In this document: positions 8,278-15,592 of the stretch, piece by piece | Numbering within the stretch: the stretch's first letter is position 1 | How the letters are laid out: every line of letters begins with the position of its first letter | NCBI GenBank assembly: GCA_021847425.1 | Contig: JAJZRF010000004.1 | Span: 1 to 64,000 of the forward strand | Origin: Deltaproteobacteria bacterium | GTDB taxonomy: Bacteria > Desulfobacterota > Desulfobulbia > Desulfobulbales > Desulfurivibrionaceae | Reading direction: 5' to 3' | Length of the DNA: 64,000 nt | The notes under the pieces: generated by a model | What the model was told of the DNA's origin: nothing | Seen by the model: only the letters and a program-made list of their open reading frames with translations | Databases searched by the model: none | Program-made: the position numbers and the translations under genes

Positions 8278-9168
8278 ATGCTGTTCAATACCTTTGTTCA
8301 TATTCCCGGGATCGGCGAGACCACGGAGCGCAGGCTCTGGCAGGCCGGGATCACCGCTTGGGACGAATTCGTGGAACCGTACCCGGAGTTTCTTTCCGGC
8401 CAGAAGATTCGGCTCATTAACGAGCATCTGGCGCGAAGCCGTGCCCAGGCCGAGCAACAGACGCCCCTTGATTTTCTCCGCCAGCTGCCGGCGGCCCAGC
8501 GTTGGCGGCTCTTTCCGCATTACCGTGCTTCCGTTGCCTATCTCGACATCGAAACCACGGGCTTAAGTTTCACGGACCATTCTATCACCACCATCAGCCT
8601 CTACGATGGGACCCGGGTGTTCACCTATGTGCAGGGGGAGAATCTCGCGGATTTCGCTGAGGACATCGGGCAATATCAACTGCTGGTCACTTACAACGGC
8701 AAGGGTTTTGACATCCCCATGCTCGAACGCCATTTCGGCTTCCGGCTGTCCCAGGCCCACATCGATCTGCGGCCCCTGTTGCAGGGCCTCGGATTTGTCG
8801 GCGGTTTGAAGGGGTGCGAGAAACAGCTGGGCCTTGATCGCGGAGATCTGAGCGGGGTGGACGGGTACTTTGCCGTGCTGCTCTGGCGGGAATATCAGCG
8901 GACCAAGGCGCGCCGGGTGCTGGAAACCCTGCTCGCCTACAACGTGGAAGATGCGGTGAATCTTGAACTGTTGCTGGTGCGGGCCTACAACCTGAAACTG
9001 CAGTCCACCCCGTTTGCCGAAAGCCACCGGTTGCCCATGCCGAGCCTGCCGGAGAAAGCATTTCTGCCGGATATGGAGCTTATTGCCCGGCTGCGGGATT
9101 GGAGAGAAAAAGCGGAGGGAGCCCGGCTGTTGCCGGGCTCCCTCCGTGGGGCGTCACGCGCTTTGTAA
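8278..9168 (+). CDS. YprB-like ribonuclease H-fold (DEDD) exonuclease
   Basis: A 296-residue protein. The N-terminus has a helix-hairpin-helix-like stretch (HIPGIGETTERRLWQAGI). The core is a DEDD exonuclease: LDIETTGL (D and E), TYNGKGFDIPML (D) and YNVEDAVNLELL (last D). This is the pattern of the YprB/RNase_H_2 family. The start at 8278 is chosen from GGAGAAGG 7 nt upstream. Its last codons overlap an intrinsic terminator that works in the opposite direction (9105-9146). The nucleic-acid substrate is unknown. Confidence 0.87.
   Translation: MLFNTFVHIPGIGETTERRLWQAGITAWDEFVEPYPEFLSGQKIRLINEHLARSRAQAEQQTPLDFLRQLPAAQRWRLFPHYRASVAYLDIETTGLSFTDHSITTISLYDGTRVFTYVQGENLADFAEDIGQYQLLVTYNGKGFDIPMLERHFGFRLSQAHIDLRPLLQGLGFVGGLKGCEKQLGLDRGDLSGVDGYFAVLLWREYQRTKARRVLETLLAYNVEDAVNLELLLVRAYNLKLQSTPFAESHRLPMPSLPEKAFLPDMELIARLRDWREKAEGARLLPGSLRGASRAL
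9105..9146 (-). terminator. Intrinsic terminator of the minus-strand riboswitch unit
   Basis: A perfect 15-bp stem (9113-9127 with 9132-9146) closed by a four-base loop. On the minus strand it is followed by CTTTTTCTC, whereas the plus strand has no T run. It therefore ends transcription that comes from the riboswitch side, inside the 3' end of the YprB-like gene. Confidence 0.8.
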
Positions 9169-9331
9169 CAAGGCAGAGAATCAGGGTACGGTGTATGGGC
9201 AGTGCGCGCGTGGGTGCAAGGTGATCCGTCCGCTGCGGAGCGAAACCACCCAGGGTTTGAGATCCCCCCCCAATCTGGATGTTTTTGTTTGGTGCGGCTG
9301 TTTTCTTCGAGCCAATGGGTCCGCTGGACAT
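9147..9331 (-). other. Region between two minus-strand terminators, no clear gene
   Basis: About 185 bases lie between the riboswitch terminator (9332-9364) and the second terminator (9105-9146). An ATG directly after the T run opens an 83-codon frame, but its composition is not protein-like and it runs into the YprB gene on the other strand. It includes a G run at 9264-9272 and, at 9310-9324, a 15-base segment complementary to the riboswitch aptamer. It may be a small regulatory RNA; I cannot support a protein. Confidence 0.4.
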
Positions 9332-9364
9332 AAAAAAAACCCATCTCTGTTGCCGGAGATGGGT
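9332..9364 (-). terminator. Intrinsic terminator (riboswitch expression platform)
   Basis: A 9-bp stem (9339-9347 with 9356-9364, ACCCATCTC) with an 8-base loop. It is followed on the minus strand by eight T. It begins 18 bases after the 3' end of the aptamer, the standard layout for transcription control by a riboswitch. Confidence 0.88.
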
Positions 9365-9381
9365 GTGAGCAATCCATTTTT

Positions 9382-9467
9382 CCTGTCGGCAACCCGGCTA
9401 TCCGCGCAGGCGGACCCATTGGCTTTGCGTCCCCGGATTACTCCGGGTTTGCCTTTTCCAAGACAGC
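9382..9467 (-). promoter_or_regulatory. Cyclic di-GMP-I (GEMM-I) riboswitch
   Basis: Read on the minus strand, the segment has the conserved pieces of the GEMM-I aptamer in order: GGCAAACC, a hairpin CCCGGA-GTAA-TCCGGG (GNRA-loop P1b), GGACGCAAAGCC, a second stem-loop, then GATAGCCGGGTTGCC. The ends CTGTC (9466-9462) and GACAG (9387-9383) pair to close P1. The GNRA loop and the opposing receptor are as in the Vibrio cholerae Vc2 aptamer. A TTGACA (9513-9508) upstream may be its -35 box, but no good -10 at normal spacing follows. The switch is divergent from sbtM, and no gene that it obviously controls lies downstream. Confidence 0.9.
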
Positions 9468-9613
9468 GATTAGCTGTGCTCCCATACTGGCACAGCCCCC
9501 CTGCTTCTGTCAATCTGTTTTTCCCTCCGGCCACGAGAGAGGGTTGGTTTTTCCCTGGCCTGTGGTACACTGATCACGAGATGTCTGGGGTTCAATTACC
9601 ATGGAAAGGTGTC

Positions 9614-11218
9614 ATGTCCGTGCCCATTGCCTGCAGCTGTACAGAAATTTTCCCTGCCTGCCGAAGGGTGCTGGGCGGTCCGCAATGGCAGGAATTTCTT
9701 GCGCTCCTGACCCCTGCCGGAGACCTCGCTGAATTGGCCGATCTGCTTGCCGGCCCGGCGCTGGCCTTACCGGGGGCTCCCCGATATCTCTCCGATCTGG
9801 CCCGGCTGGAACTGGCGCTCTATCAGGTACGGCAGAAAAAGCCCCCCCTGCCCAAGATGGTGGAGCGACTCACGCTGAACCCCTCGCTGCAATTGCTCCA
9901 GTCTTCCTGGGGTGGTTTGCCCTTGCTGCTCGGGGAGGACGGGACAAATGCCGGTCCCGAACCTTTCCCGCGACAGGAGGCAGTCCTGGTCTGGGTGGAT
10001 ATGGAAACGGGAACGAGTTTTGTCCGGACCGCAGGGCCCGAGGAACTGCTGGTCTTGAAGATGACCTGTGAAGAGATTGATCCCCGCCGGGCTGCCGCCC
10101 TCGGCGAGGTGCCGGTGGAGGCCATTGAGGAGGCCATTGGCCGTGCCGTGGACCAGGGGCTTCTTTTGGTGCCTCCCTCGCACATCCGCAGGGATGAGGC
10201 GAGTTTTCCCATCACCGATGCGGTCGAGTCCCGGTTTCTGGCCGCCGAGATTTTTACCCTGCAATGGCATATTACCCAGGTCTGCGATCTGCATTGCAAG
10301 CATTGCTACGACCGGAGCGACCGCGCCCCCTTGCCCCTGGCCCGGGGCCTCGGTGTGCTGGATGAGCTGCTGGCCTTCTGCCAGAGCCGCCACGTGCGGG
10401 GGCAGGTGAGTTTTTCCGGCGGCAACCCCTTGCTTTATCCGCATTTTCTTGAGCTGTATCAGGCTGCGGTGGATCGGGGTTTTGGCGTGGCCATCCTCGG
10501 CAATGCAACCTCGAAAGAACACCTCCTGCCCTTGCTGGCCATCCGGAAGCCGTCTTTTTTCCAGGTAAGCCTTGAGGGGCTGCCCGAGCATAACGACTTT
10601 ATCCGGGGCAAGGGCTATTTTGCCAGGGTCATGGAGTTTCTTGATCTCCTGCGCGAACAGGAGGTCTATTCCATGGTGATGCTCACCCTGACCAGGGGCA
10701 ATATGGATCAGGTCTTGCCCTTGGCCGAACTGCTCCGCGATCGCGCCGATCTTTTTGTTTTTAACCGGCTGGCCATGGTCGGGGAGGGTTCCCTGCTGGA
10801 ATCGGCGCCAATCGCGGATTATCGTGAATTTCTGGAAAGGTATCTGGCCGCGGCCCAGGAGAATCCGGGGTTGGGCCTTAAGGATAATTTCTTCAATGTG
10901 CTCCGTGCGGAAAAAGGGGAGCCCCTGTTGGGGGGGTGCGCCGGCTTCGGGTGCGGCGCGGCCTTTAACTTCGTCTCGCTGCTGCCCGATGGCGAGGTGC
11001 ATGGTTGCCGGAAGTTTCCTTCGCTCATCGGCAACATCTTCAGCCAATCCCTGGCGGAGATCTATGACTCTTCAGCCGCCCGGCAGTACAGGGCAGGCTC
11101 CCTTGCCTGCCGGGAGTGCCGCCTGCGCCCTGCCTGCGGGGGGTGTCTTGCCGTGAGCCACGGCTTTGGGCGCGATGTCTTCAGCGAGCGCGACCCCTAC
11201 TGTTTTCTGGAGCATTAA
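9614..11218 (+). CDS. sbtM: Radical SAM/SPASM peptide maturase, SbtM-like (thio/seleno-oxazole type)
   Basis: A 534-residue radical SAM enzyme. The cluster motif is CDLHCKHC (Cys224, 228, 231; CxxxCxxC), followed by VSFSGGNPLLYP. The C-terminal SPASM domain (about 435-534) has at least eight Cys (GGCAGFGCG, GCRKF, CRECRLRPACGGC, DPYC) for auxiliary [4Fe-4S] clusters. The first 215 residues are a long pre-domain without motifs. The length, the pre-domain and the neighbouring small precursor fit the maturase paired with selenocysteine-containing peptides (Haft and Basu 2011, recalled). The ATG at 9614 has GAAAGG upstream; an in-frame ATG at 9581 is possible. The EEP-fold gene starts 2 nt after its stop. 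Confidence 0.8.
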   Translation: MSVPIACSCTEIFPACRRVLGGPQWQEFLALLTPAGDLAELADLLAGPALALPGAPRYLSDLARLELALYQVRQKKPPLPKMVERLTLNPSLQLLQSSWGGLPLLLGEDGTNAGPEPFPRQEAVLVWVDMETGTSFVRTAGPEELLVLKMTCEEIDPRRAAALGEVPVEAIEEAIGRAVDQGLLLVPPSHIRRDEASFPITDAVESRFLAAEIFTLQWHITQVCDLHCKHCYDRSDRAPLPLARGLGVLDELLAFCQSRHVRGQVSFSGGNPLLYPHFLELYQAAVDRGFGVAILGNATSKEHLLPLLAIRKPSFFQVSLEGLPEHNDFIRGKGYFARVMEFLDLLREQEVYSMVMLTLTRGNMDQVLPLAELLRDRADLFVFNRLAMVGEGSLLESAPIADYREFLERYLAAAQENPGLGLKDNFFNVLRAEKGEPLLGGCAGFGCGAAFNFVSLLPDGEVHGCRKFPSLIGNIFSQSLAEIYDSSAARQYRAGSLACRECRLRPACGGCLAVSHGFGRDVFSERDPYCFLEH

Positions 11219-11220
11219 CC

Positions 11221-11961
11221 ATGGATTTGCGAATCCTTTCCTATAATATTCACCGGGCCATCGGGGTTGACCGGCGATTTCGTCCGGAACGCATCGCCGC
11301 GATCCTGGCCCATTACGATGCCGATATCGTTTTGTTGCAGGAGGTGGATGTGGGGGTGCCCCGTTCGCGGGAATTGAATCTGGCCCGGGAACTGGCCGAG
11401 CTGGGCAATTATCCTTACTACGCCGTGGGTCTCAATGTGAAGCTGCGCCAGGGGATGTACGGCAACGCCACCCTGAGCCGGTATCCCATCGCCAGGGAAC
11501 GCAACATCGATCTGACCCTTGATGGCCGCAAGGCCAGGGGCTGCCTGTTCACCGAATTGGAGCTGCCCGATGGCAATACTTCCCGTTTGCTGCCCGTGTT
11601 CAACCTGCACCTGGGGCTATCGTTCAAGGAGCGGCCCCGGCAGGTGGGGTGTCTGGTGCGGACCCCTGAATTTATCGGGATTGAAACAGGGCATCCCTGT
11701 CTGGTGGGTGGGGATTTCAACGACTGGTGGACGCGGATCGCGCCGCTGTTCACCGAGGCGCTGGGCTTTGTCTGCGCCACCAACCATCTGGTCGGGTACC
11801 AGAATGCCATTTTGACCTATCCCTCTTTTTCCCCTTCCACCGGTCTGGACAAGGTATTTTGCCGGGGACCGATCACCGTGCTGGGCAGCAGACGCTGCCG
11901 TCTTCGGGTTTCAAAGGTCGCCAGCGATCACCTGCCAGTTATTGTCGACTTGCAGCTGTAG
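11221..11961 (+). CDS. Endonuclease/exonuclease/phosphatase (EEP) family protein
   Basis: A 246-residue EEP-fold metal-dependent hydrolase. Motifs: LSYNIHRAIG (Asn), VLLQEVD (Glu), FNLHLG (His), VGGDFNDWW (Asp-x-Asn) and SDHLPVIVDL (Asp-His). All catalytic positions are present. It starts 2 nt after the sbtM stop and must be co-transcribed and probably coupled with it. EEP members cut DNA, RNA or phosphodiester lipids; nothing in the sequence says which. A role in the peptide-modification locus is only inferred from position. Confidence 0.88.
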   Translation: MDLRILSYNIHRAIGVDRRFRPERIAAILAHYDADIVLLQEVDVGVPRSRELNLARELAELGNYPYYAVGLNVKLRQGMYGNATLSRYPIARERNIDLTLDGRKARGCLFTELELPDGNTSRLLPVFNLHLGLSFKERPRQVGCLVRTPEFIGIETGHPCLVGGDFNDWWTRIAPLFTEALGFVCATNHLVGYQNAILTYPSFSPSTGLDKVFCRGPITVLGSRRCRLRVSKVASDHLPVIVDLQL

Positions 11962-11990
11962 ACCGCGTCCTGTCTGGAGTGGTTTTTTTG

Positions 11991-12024
11991 TTGACACTGG
12001 CATGGCGTTTTCTGATGATATGAT
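11991..12024 (+). promoter_or_regulatory. Candidate promoter for sbtA
   Basis: A perfect -35 box TTGACA (11991-11996) is followed after 17 nt by GATGAT (12014-12019), with TATGAT slightly further on (12019-12024). A T run precedes it. It lies about 105-135 bases before the sbtA start, which would allow the peptide to be transcribed apart from the maturase. Confidence 0.5.
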
Positions 12025-12127
12025 CATGTTTGGATCGGGCTGAGCTATGCCAGCTTGATCAGGATGGGGCCGGAAGACCCCGGTTGCCTCGTTTTTCCAA
12101 TACGCAAGCAATTGCAAGGAGGAAGTC

Positions 12128-12241
12128 ATGGAAACAAAGGATCTGAAGAAGTTTCTGGCAGGGTTTGGCATTGCCGGTCTGCTGGCCGGGAGCGGCCTTG
12201 GTGTTCCGGGGGCCAAGGCGGCTGACGGGGCAAGCGGTTGA
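12128..12241 (+). CDS. sbtA: SbtA-like precursor peptide; TGA at codon 38 possibly selenocysteine
   Basis: A small gene with a very strong ribosome site (AAGGAGG, 5 nt before ATG). Codons 1-37 begin METKDLKKFLAGFGIAG, a short amphipathic start, then a Gly/Ala-rich stretch and KAADGASG before TGA (12239-12241). The flanking residues would be SG-(TGA)-SG. The 37-residue stop product has no Cys, which would leave a thiazole-type maturase without its usual target; reading TGA as selenocysteine supplies one. Directly after TGA a hairpin with a GGU loop follows (12244-12262). The in-frame sequence after TGA stays open to 12904 and enters the Met-rich gene. Another frame (-1) gives a short Cys-containing tail ending at 12303. 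The true C-terminus is therefore uncertain. The gene follows sbtM and the EEP gene. Confidence 0.65.
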   Translation: METKDLKKFLAGFGIAGLLAGSGLGVPGAKAADGASG

Positions 12242-12243
12242 TC

Positions 12244-12262
12244 CGGGCGCAGGTTGCGTTCG
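12244..12262 (+). promoter_or_regulatory. Hairpin directly after the sbtA TGA, possible bacterial SECIS
   Basis: An 8-bp stem (C12244-A12251 with T12255-G12262, two G-U pairs) is closed by the loop GGT. Bacterial SECIS elements sit just 3' of the UGA and have G/GU in the apical loop, so this fits in kind. The loop starts 10 nt after the UGA, closer than in E. coli fdhF. It is therefore a candidate, not a secure call. Confidence 0.45.
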
Positions 12263-12276
12263 AAAAGATTTGCAGG

Positions 12277-12298
12277 GAAGGCAGGGAAACCTGCCTTC
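12277..12298 (+). terminator. Stem-loop after sbtA, weak terminator or attenuator
   Basis: A 9-bp stem (GAAGGCAGG, 12277-12285, pairing with 12290-12298) has a GAAA loop and is followed by TTTAA only. The U tract is short, so termination would be partial. It could set the ratio of sbtA message to the downstream Met-rich gene. Confidence 0.45.
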
Positions 12299-12391
12299 TT
12301 TAACCGGCGACACCCTGGGAGGTTTCCCTTATCTGGTGTCCGTCCGGAAACGAACCCAGGGACAGCTCCCCAAAAAAACAAGGAGAGAGCA

Positions 12392-12904
12392 ATGAAAAAG
12401 ATGATGATCGGAACCGCCCTGATGTTGGCATTCGCCGTAACCCCTGCCCATGCTGTTGAAGAGCATCATGCGGACAAGAGCGGCGATACGGCCAAACCGC
12501 CTGCGCAGGCTCAGGCCACGGTGGATGACAAGGCGGCCCAGGATCAGGCCGCCACGGACAAGATGATGCAGGAGATGGATGCCCGCATGCAGCGCATGCA
12601 GGAGATGCGCAAGAAGATGCAGGAGGCGAAAACCCCGGCCGAGCGGCAGAAGCTCAGGCAGGAACACATGGCGGAAATGCAGAAGGGCATGAAGGCCATG
12701 ATGGGAATGATGGGCGGCCAGGGCATGATGATGGGTGGTCAGGGAGGTCAGGGCATGATGATGGGTGGTAAGGGCGGAATGATGGGTGGCCAGGGCATGA
12801 TGATGGAACAATGCATGGGCATGATGGAAAAAAAGATGCAGATGATGCAGGAAATGATGCAGGGGATGCTGGACCAGCAGAAAATGATGATGAAAAAGCA
12901 GTAG
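12392..12904 (+). CDS. Secreted Met-rich, Gly-Met repeat protein
   Basis: A 170-residue protein with a signal peptide (MKKMMIGTALMLAFAVTPAHA, cleaved about residue 21), a charged coiled-coil-like stretch (about 50-105) and a tail made of MMGGQG/MMMGG-type repeats (about 110-145). There is one Cys, in the phrase EQCMG. AGGAG stands before the ATG. Similar Met-rich periplasmic proteins are often linked to copper or to oxidant quenching, but no such role is shown here. It follows sbtA by 150 bases, in the same frame. Confidence 0.75.
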   Translation: MKKMMIGTALMLAFAVTPAHAVEEHHADKSGDTAKPPAQAQATVDDKAAQDQAATDKMMQEMDARMQRMQEMRKKMQEAKTPAERQKLRQEHMAEMQKGMKAMMGMMGGQGMMMGGQGGQGMMMGGKGGMMGGQGMMMEQCMGMMEKKMQMMQEMMQGMLDQQKMMMKKQ

Positions 12905-13029
12905 CCTTTCCCCCTTCTTTTTCCGAATGGCGCCGCTCCGGCTTTCTATAGTATAATGAAAAATCGGGACGGCGCTTCTTTTTGCCGGGAAGTGTCATGG
13001 AAAAAAGAGTTGGCGGCGGGGAGGAAAAG

Positions 13030-14643
13030 ATGGCGAAGCAGATTCGACCGGAGGAAGAAGCTGCACAGACACAGTTGCAACGGTTTTTTGCAGAGATACC
13101 CCGGTCCATTCCCGTGGTTCTTTTTTCCGAGCCTGGAAAGAATGACTCCTTTAGCGAGGGGGCCAGGCAAATCATCCGCGCCATCCGCGAGATAACCGAC
13201 AAGGTGTCCCTGCAGGAATATCCCCTGACGCATGAACTGGCCAAGGAGTGGCGAGTCACCAGATCGCCCACCCTGATCCTTGCCCCGGAAGCCTGCAAAA
13301 TTCGCTGGCTGGGCGCACCGGTGGGGCATGAGGTGCAGACCTTCATGGAAGCGCTCCGCATTATCGGCCGCCAGGAGCCGGGTCTGGGCAAGGAGGCCGC
13401 GAAGGTTCTTGCCAAGCTGGACTCGCCGCGGGCAATCAAGGTGTTTGTCAGCCCCTCCTGTCCGTATTGCCCGCAGGCTGCGGTCAACGGAATCCGGGCC
13501 GCCGTGGCGCGGCCCGATCTGGTCTCCCTGGAAATTGTCGATATCCAGGCCAATCCGGACCTGGCCGACCAGTATGCGGCCCAAAGCGTGCCCCAGACCT
13601 TTGCCAACGAAAAGCAGATCGGCTTGGGCGCCCAGCCCGAGGAGCTCTTTATCGCCTCCCTGGCAGCGCTGGAGCCGACGCGGGTTTTTATCCCGGACAG
13701 CGATGCCGAGGAGATAACCTGCGATCTGGTCATTGTCGGCGGCGGGCCTGCCGGTCTGACCGCGGGCATCTACGCTTCCCGCAGTGGTCTGCAGGCGGTG
13801 GTCGTGGAAAAAGGCGTGCTGGGCGGGCAGGTCGCCACCACCCCCATGGTGGAGAATTACCCGGGCTTCACCCAGGTGGGCGGCAAAACCCTGGTGGATA
13901 TCATGGTGACCCATGCCCTGGAATACGTGAAGATCTTCTCCGGCGAGGAGGTGCAGGCTATCGCCCCGGGCGAGGGTTTTACGGTCACCACCAGCAGACG
14001 CCGCTACAAGGCGCGGGCGGTGCTGCTGGCCACCGGCGCAGGCAACAAACGGCTCGGGGTGCCGGGAGAAGAGCGGTTGGCCGGGCGCGGGGTCAGCTAT
14101 TGCTCGACCTGCGACGGCCCGCTTTTCAAGGGGAAAAAGGTGCTCATGGTGGGCGGCGGCGACAGCGCCGTGACCGAGGCCCTGCATCTGCACAATATCG
14201 GGGCCAAGGTGACCATGGTGCATCGGCGGGAGAGCCTGCGCGCCCAGGAACGGCTGCTTGTCACCCTGCGCCAGTCCGGCATCCCGGTGCTGTTCAACAG
14301 CGAGGTTGCCGAGATTTTGGGCGGGACACGGGTTGAAGCGGTGCGGCTCAAAAACAACCAGACCGGAGAGGAGTCCACCCTGCCGGTGGAGGGCGTCTTT
14401 GTCGCCGTCGGCTATGCCCCGGCAGTGGAGCTGGGCCGAAGCCTGGGGGCCGAATTGACCCCGGAAGGTTATCTCAAAAAGGATGAGCGCCACCGGACCA
14501 CGGTGCCGGGGATCTACTCGGCGGGTGACGTGGAGGGCGGCTTCAAGCAGATCGTCACCGCGGCCGGCCATGGAGCCGAGGCGGCGCTCGCCATCTTTGA
14601 AGACCTGATGAATCCCTACTGGACGGTTCAGAAAAAACGGTAG
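13030..14643 (+). CDS. Glutaredoxin-like/thioredoxin-reductase fusion flavoprotein
   Basis: A 537-residue fusion. Residues 1-215 form a double thioredoxin-fold domain with the redox motif CPYC (about 144-147), like the N-terminal part of AhpF and the PDO family. Residues 230-537 are a thioredoxin-reductase domain with FAD motif GGGPAGLTAGIYASR (about 237), redox disulfide CSTC (about 358-361), NAD(P)H motif GGGDSAVTEAL and the closing SAGDVEGGFKQIVTAAG. It would pass electrons from NAD(P)H through FAD and CSTC to CPYC and on to a disulfide or peroxidase. GGGGAGG lies 5 nt before the start. No AhpC gene is adjacent. Its 3' end overlaps the rhomboid gene by 16 bases. Confidence 0.9.
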   Translation: MAKQIRPEEEAAQTQLQRFFAEIPRSIPVVLFSEPGKNDSFSEGARQIIRAIREITDKVSLQEYPLTHELAKEWRVTRSPTLILAPEACKIRWLGAPVGHEVQTFMEALRIIGRQEPGLGKEAAKVLAKLDSPRAIKVFVSPSCPYCPQAAVNGIRAAVARPDLVSLEIVDIQANPDLADQYAAQSVPQTFANEKQIGLGAQPEELFIASLAALEPTRVFIPDSDAEEITCDLVIVGGGPAGLTAGIYASRSGLQAVVVEKGVLGGQVATTPMVENYPGFTQVGGKTLVDIMVTHALEYVKIFSGEEVQAIAPGEGFTVTTSRRRYKARAVLLATGAGNKRLGVPGEERLAGRGVSYCSTCDGPLFKGKKVLMVGGGDSAVTEALHLHNIGAKVTMVHRRESLRAQERLLVTLRQSGIPVLFNSEVAEILGGTRVEAVRLKNNQTGEESTLPVEGVFVAVGYAPAVELGRSLGAELTPEGYLKKDERHRTTVPGIYSAGDVEGGFKQIVTAAGHGAEAALAIFEDLMNPYWTVQKKR

Positions 14644-15470
14644 ATGACAGAGGTTGTCACGCCCCAGAGCAGGATCAGGAGTGTCCCGGCAAGGCAGGCA
14701 GCGCCGAGCAGCCGGTGGGCCAGCAGTTCGCGGCGTTTTTCCTGATAGCCGAGAAGCATTCCGCAGAGGATGCCCGCCGCCATGCCGCCGCCATGGCCCC
14801 AGTTGTTGATTCCCGGCACCAGGAAGCCAAAGGCGAAAATGGCTATGGCCCAGCCGCCGATCTGGTGGTATACCTGCTGGCCGTAGCTGCCGCCCCGGCT
14901 TTTTCCATAATACAGGGCCGCGCCGATCAGGGCGCAGATCGCCGCCGAGGCGCCGATGGTCAGCGGAACCCCGGCCAGGTAGGAAAGCAGAAAACCGCCG
15001 ATGCCGCCCAGGGTATAGATGCTGAACATCCGGGCCAGGCCGTATTCCTGGATAACCAGGGGGGCGATCTGGCGCAGGGCGATGAGGTTGAAGATGAGAT
15101 GGAGCAGGCTGCCGTGCAGATAGCTGGCTGAAACCAGCGACCACCAGCGGTGCAGAACCTCGATGGGCATGGTGCCGGTTGCCCCCAGCAGTACGAGGCT
15201 CCGGTTGTCCGGCGAAAGAAAATCAAAGGGGTTCATGCCGAACCCCATGCCGGCCGGGTTCAGAATCAGCGAAACAACAAAGAGGCCGATGTTGAGGCCG
15301 ATCAACCAGTTGAGAAAGAGCTCCGGACCAGCGACCGGTCGGAGAAGCGCATTATTCTTCCACCAGGAGCCGGGAGACTTGAGGCCGCAATACGGGCAGC
15401 TGGGTTCATCCCGGCTGATGAGGCGGCGGCAGTTCGGGCAGAGTTGAGAGGTCTTGCGGGAGGCGGTCAT
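14628..15470 (-). CDS. Rhomboid-family serine protease with N-terminal zinc ribbon
   Basis: A 280-residue membrane protein. Residues 11-28 carry CPNC and CPYC, a zinc ribbon. The rest has about seven hydrophobic segments with rhomboid features: HRWWSLVSASYLHGSLLHLIFN, the nucleophile region TIGASAAICALIG (G-x-S-x) and the His helix NNWGHGGGMAAG. The Ser-His dyad is complete, so it should cleave membrane proteins within the bilayer. Its end overlaps the end of the flavoprotein gene by 16 bases, on the opposite strand. Confidence 0.92.
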   Translation of the reverse strand: MTASRKTSQLCPNCRRLISRDEPSCPYCGLKSPGSWWKNNALLRPVAGPELFLNWLIGLNIGLFVVSLILNPAGMGFGMNPFDFLSPDNRSLVLLGATGTMPIEVLHRWWSLVSASYLHGSLLHLIFNLIALRQIAPLVIQEYGLARMFSIYTLGGIGGFLLSYLAGVPLTIGASAAICALIGAALYYGKSRGGSYGQQVYHQIGGWAIAIFAFGFLVPGINNWGHGGGMAAGILCGMLLGYQEKRRELLAHRLLGAACLAGTLLILLWGVTTSVIYRFF

Positions 15471-15592
15471 ATTGTCGGCCAGGATGATTGGTAGGGTTAT
15501 TTTCCGTCGCTCCAGCTAACCACACCCGGCCTGAAAAAACCAGAAAAAGCGTGACTGCATGGTCTGAGTCATCTGCCGATGCGAGGACCACC

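Noticed and set aside
9080-9331. 83-codon frame directly after the riboswitch terminator
   Set aside because: Not protein-like, no ribosome site, and runs through the second terminator into the YprB-like gene on the other strand.
12946-15144. Minus-strand open frame of 732 codons over the flavoprotein and rhomboid region
   Set aside because: It is the antisense of two genes with intact active sites and has no recognisable domain.
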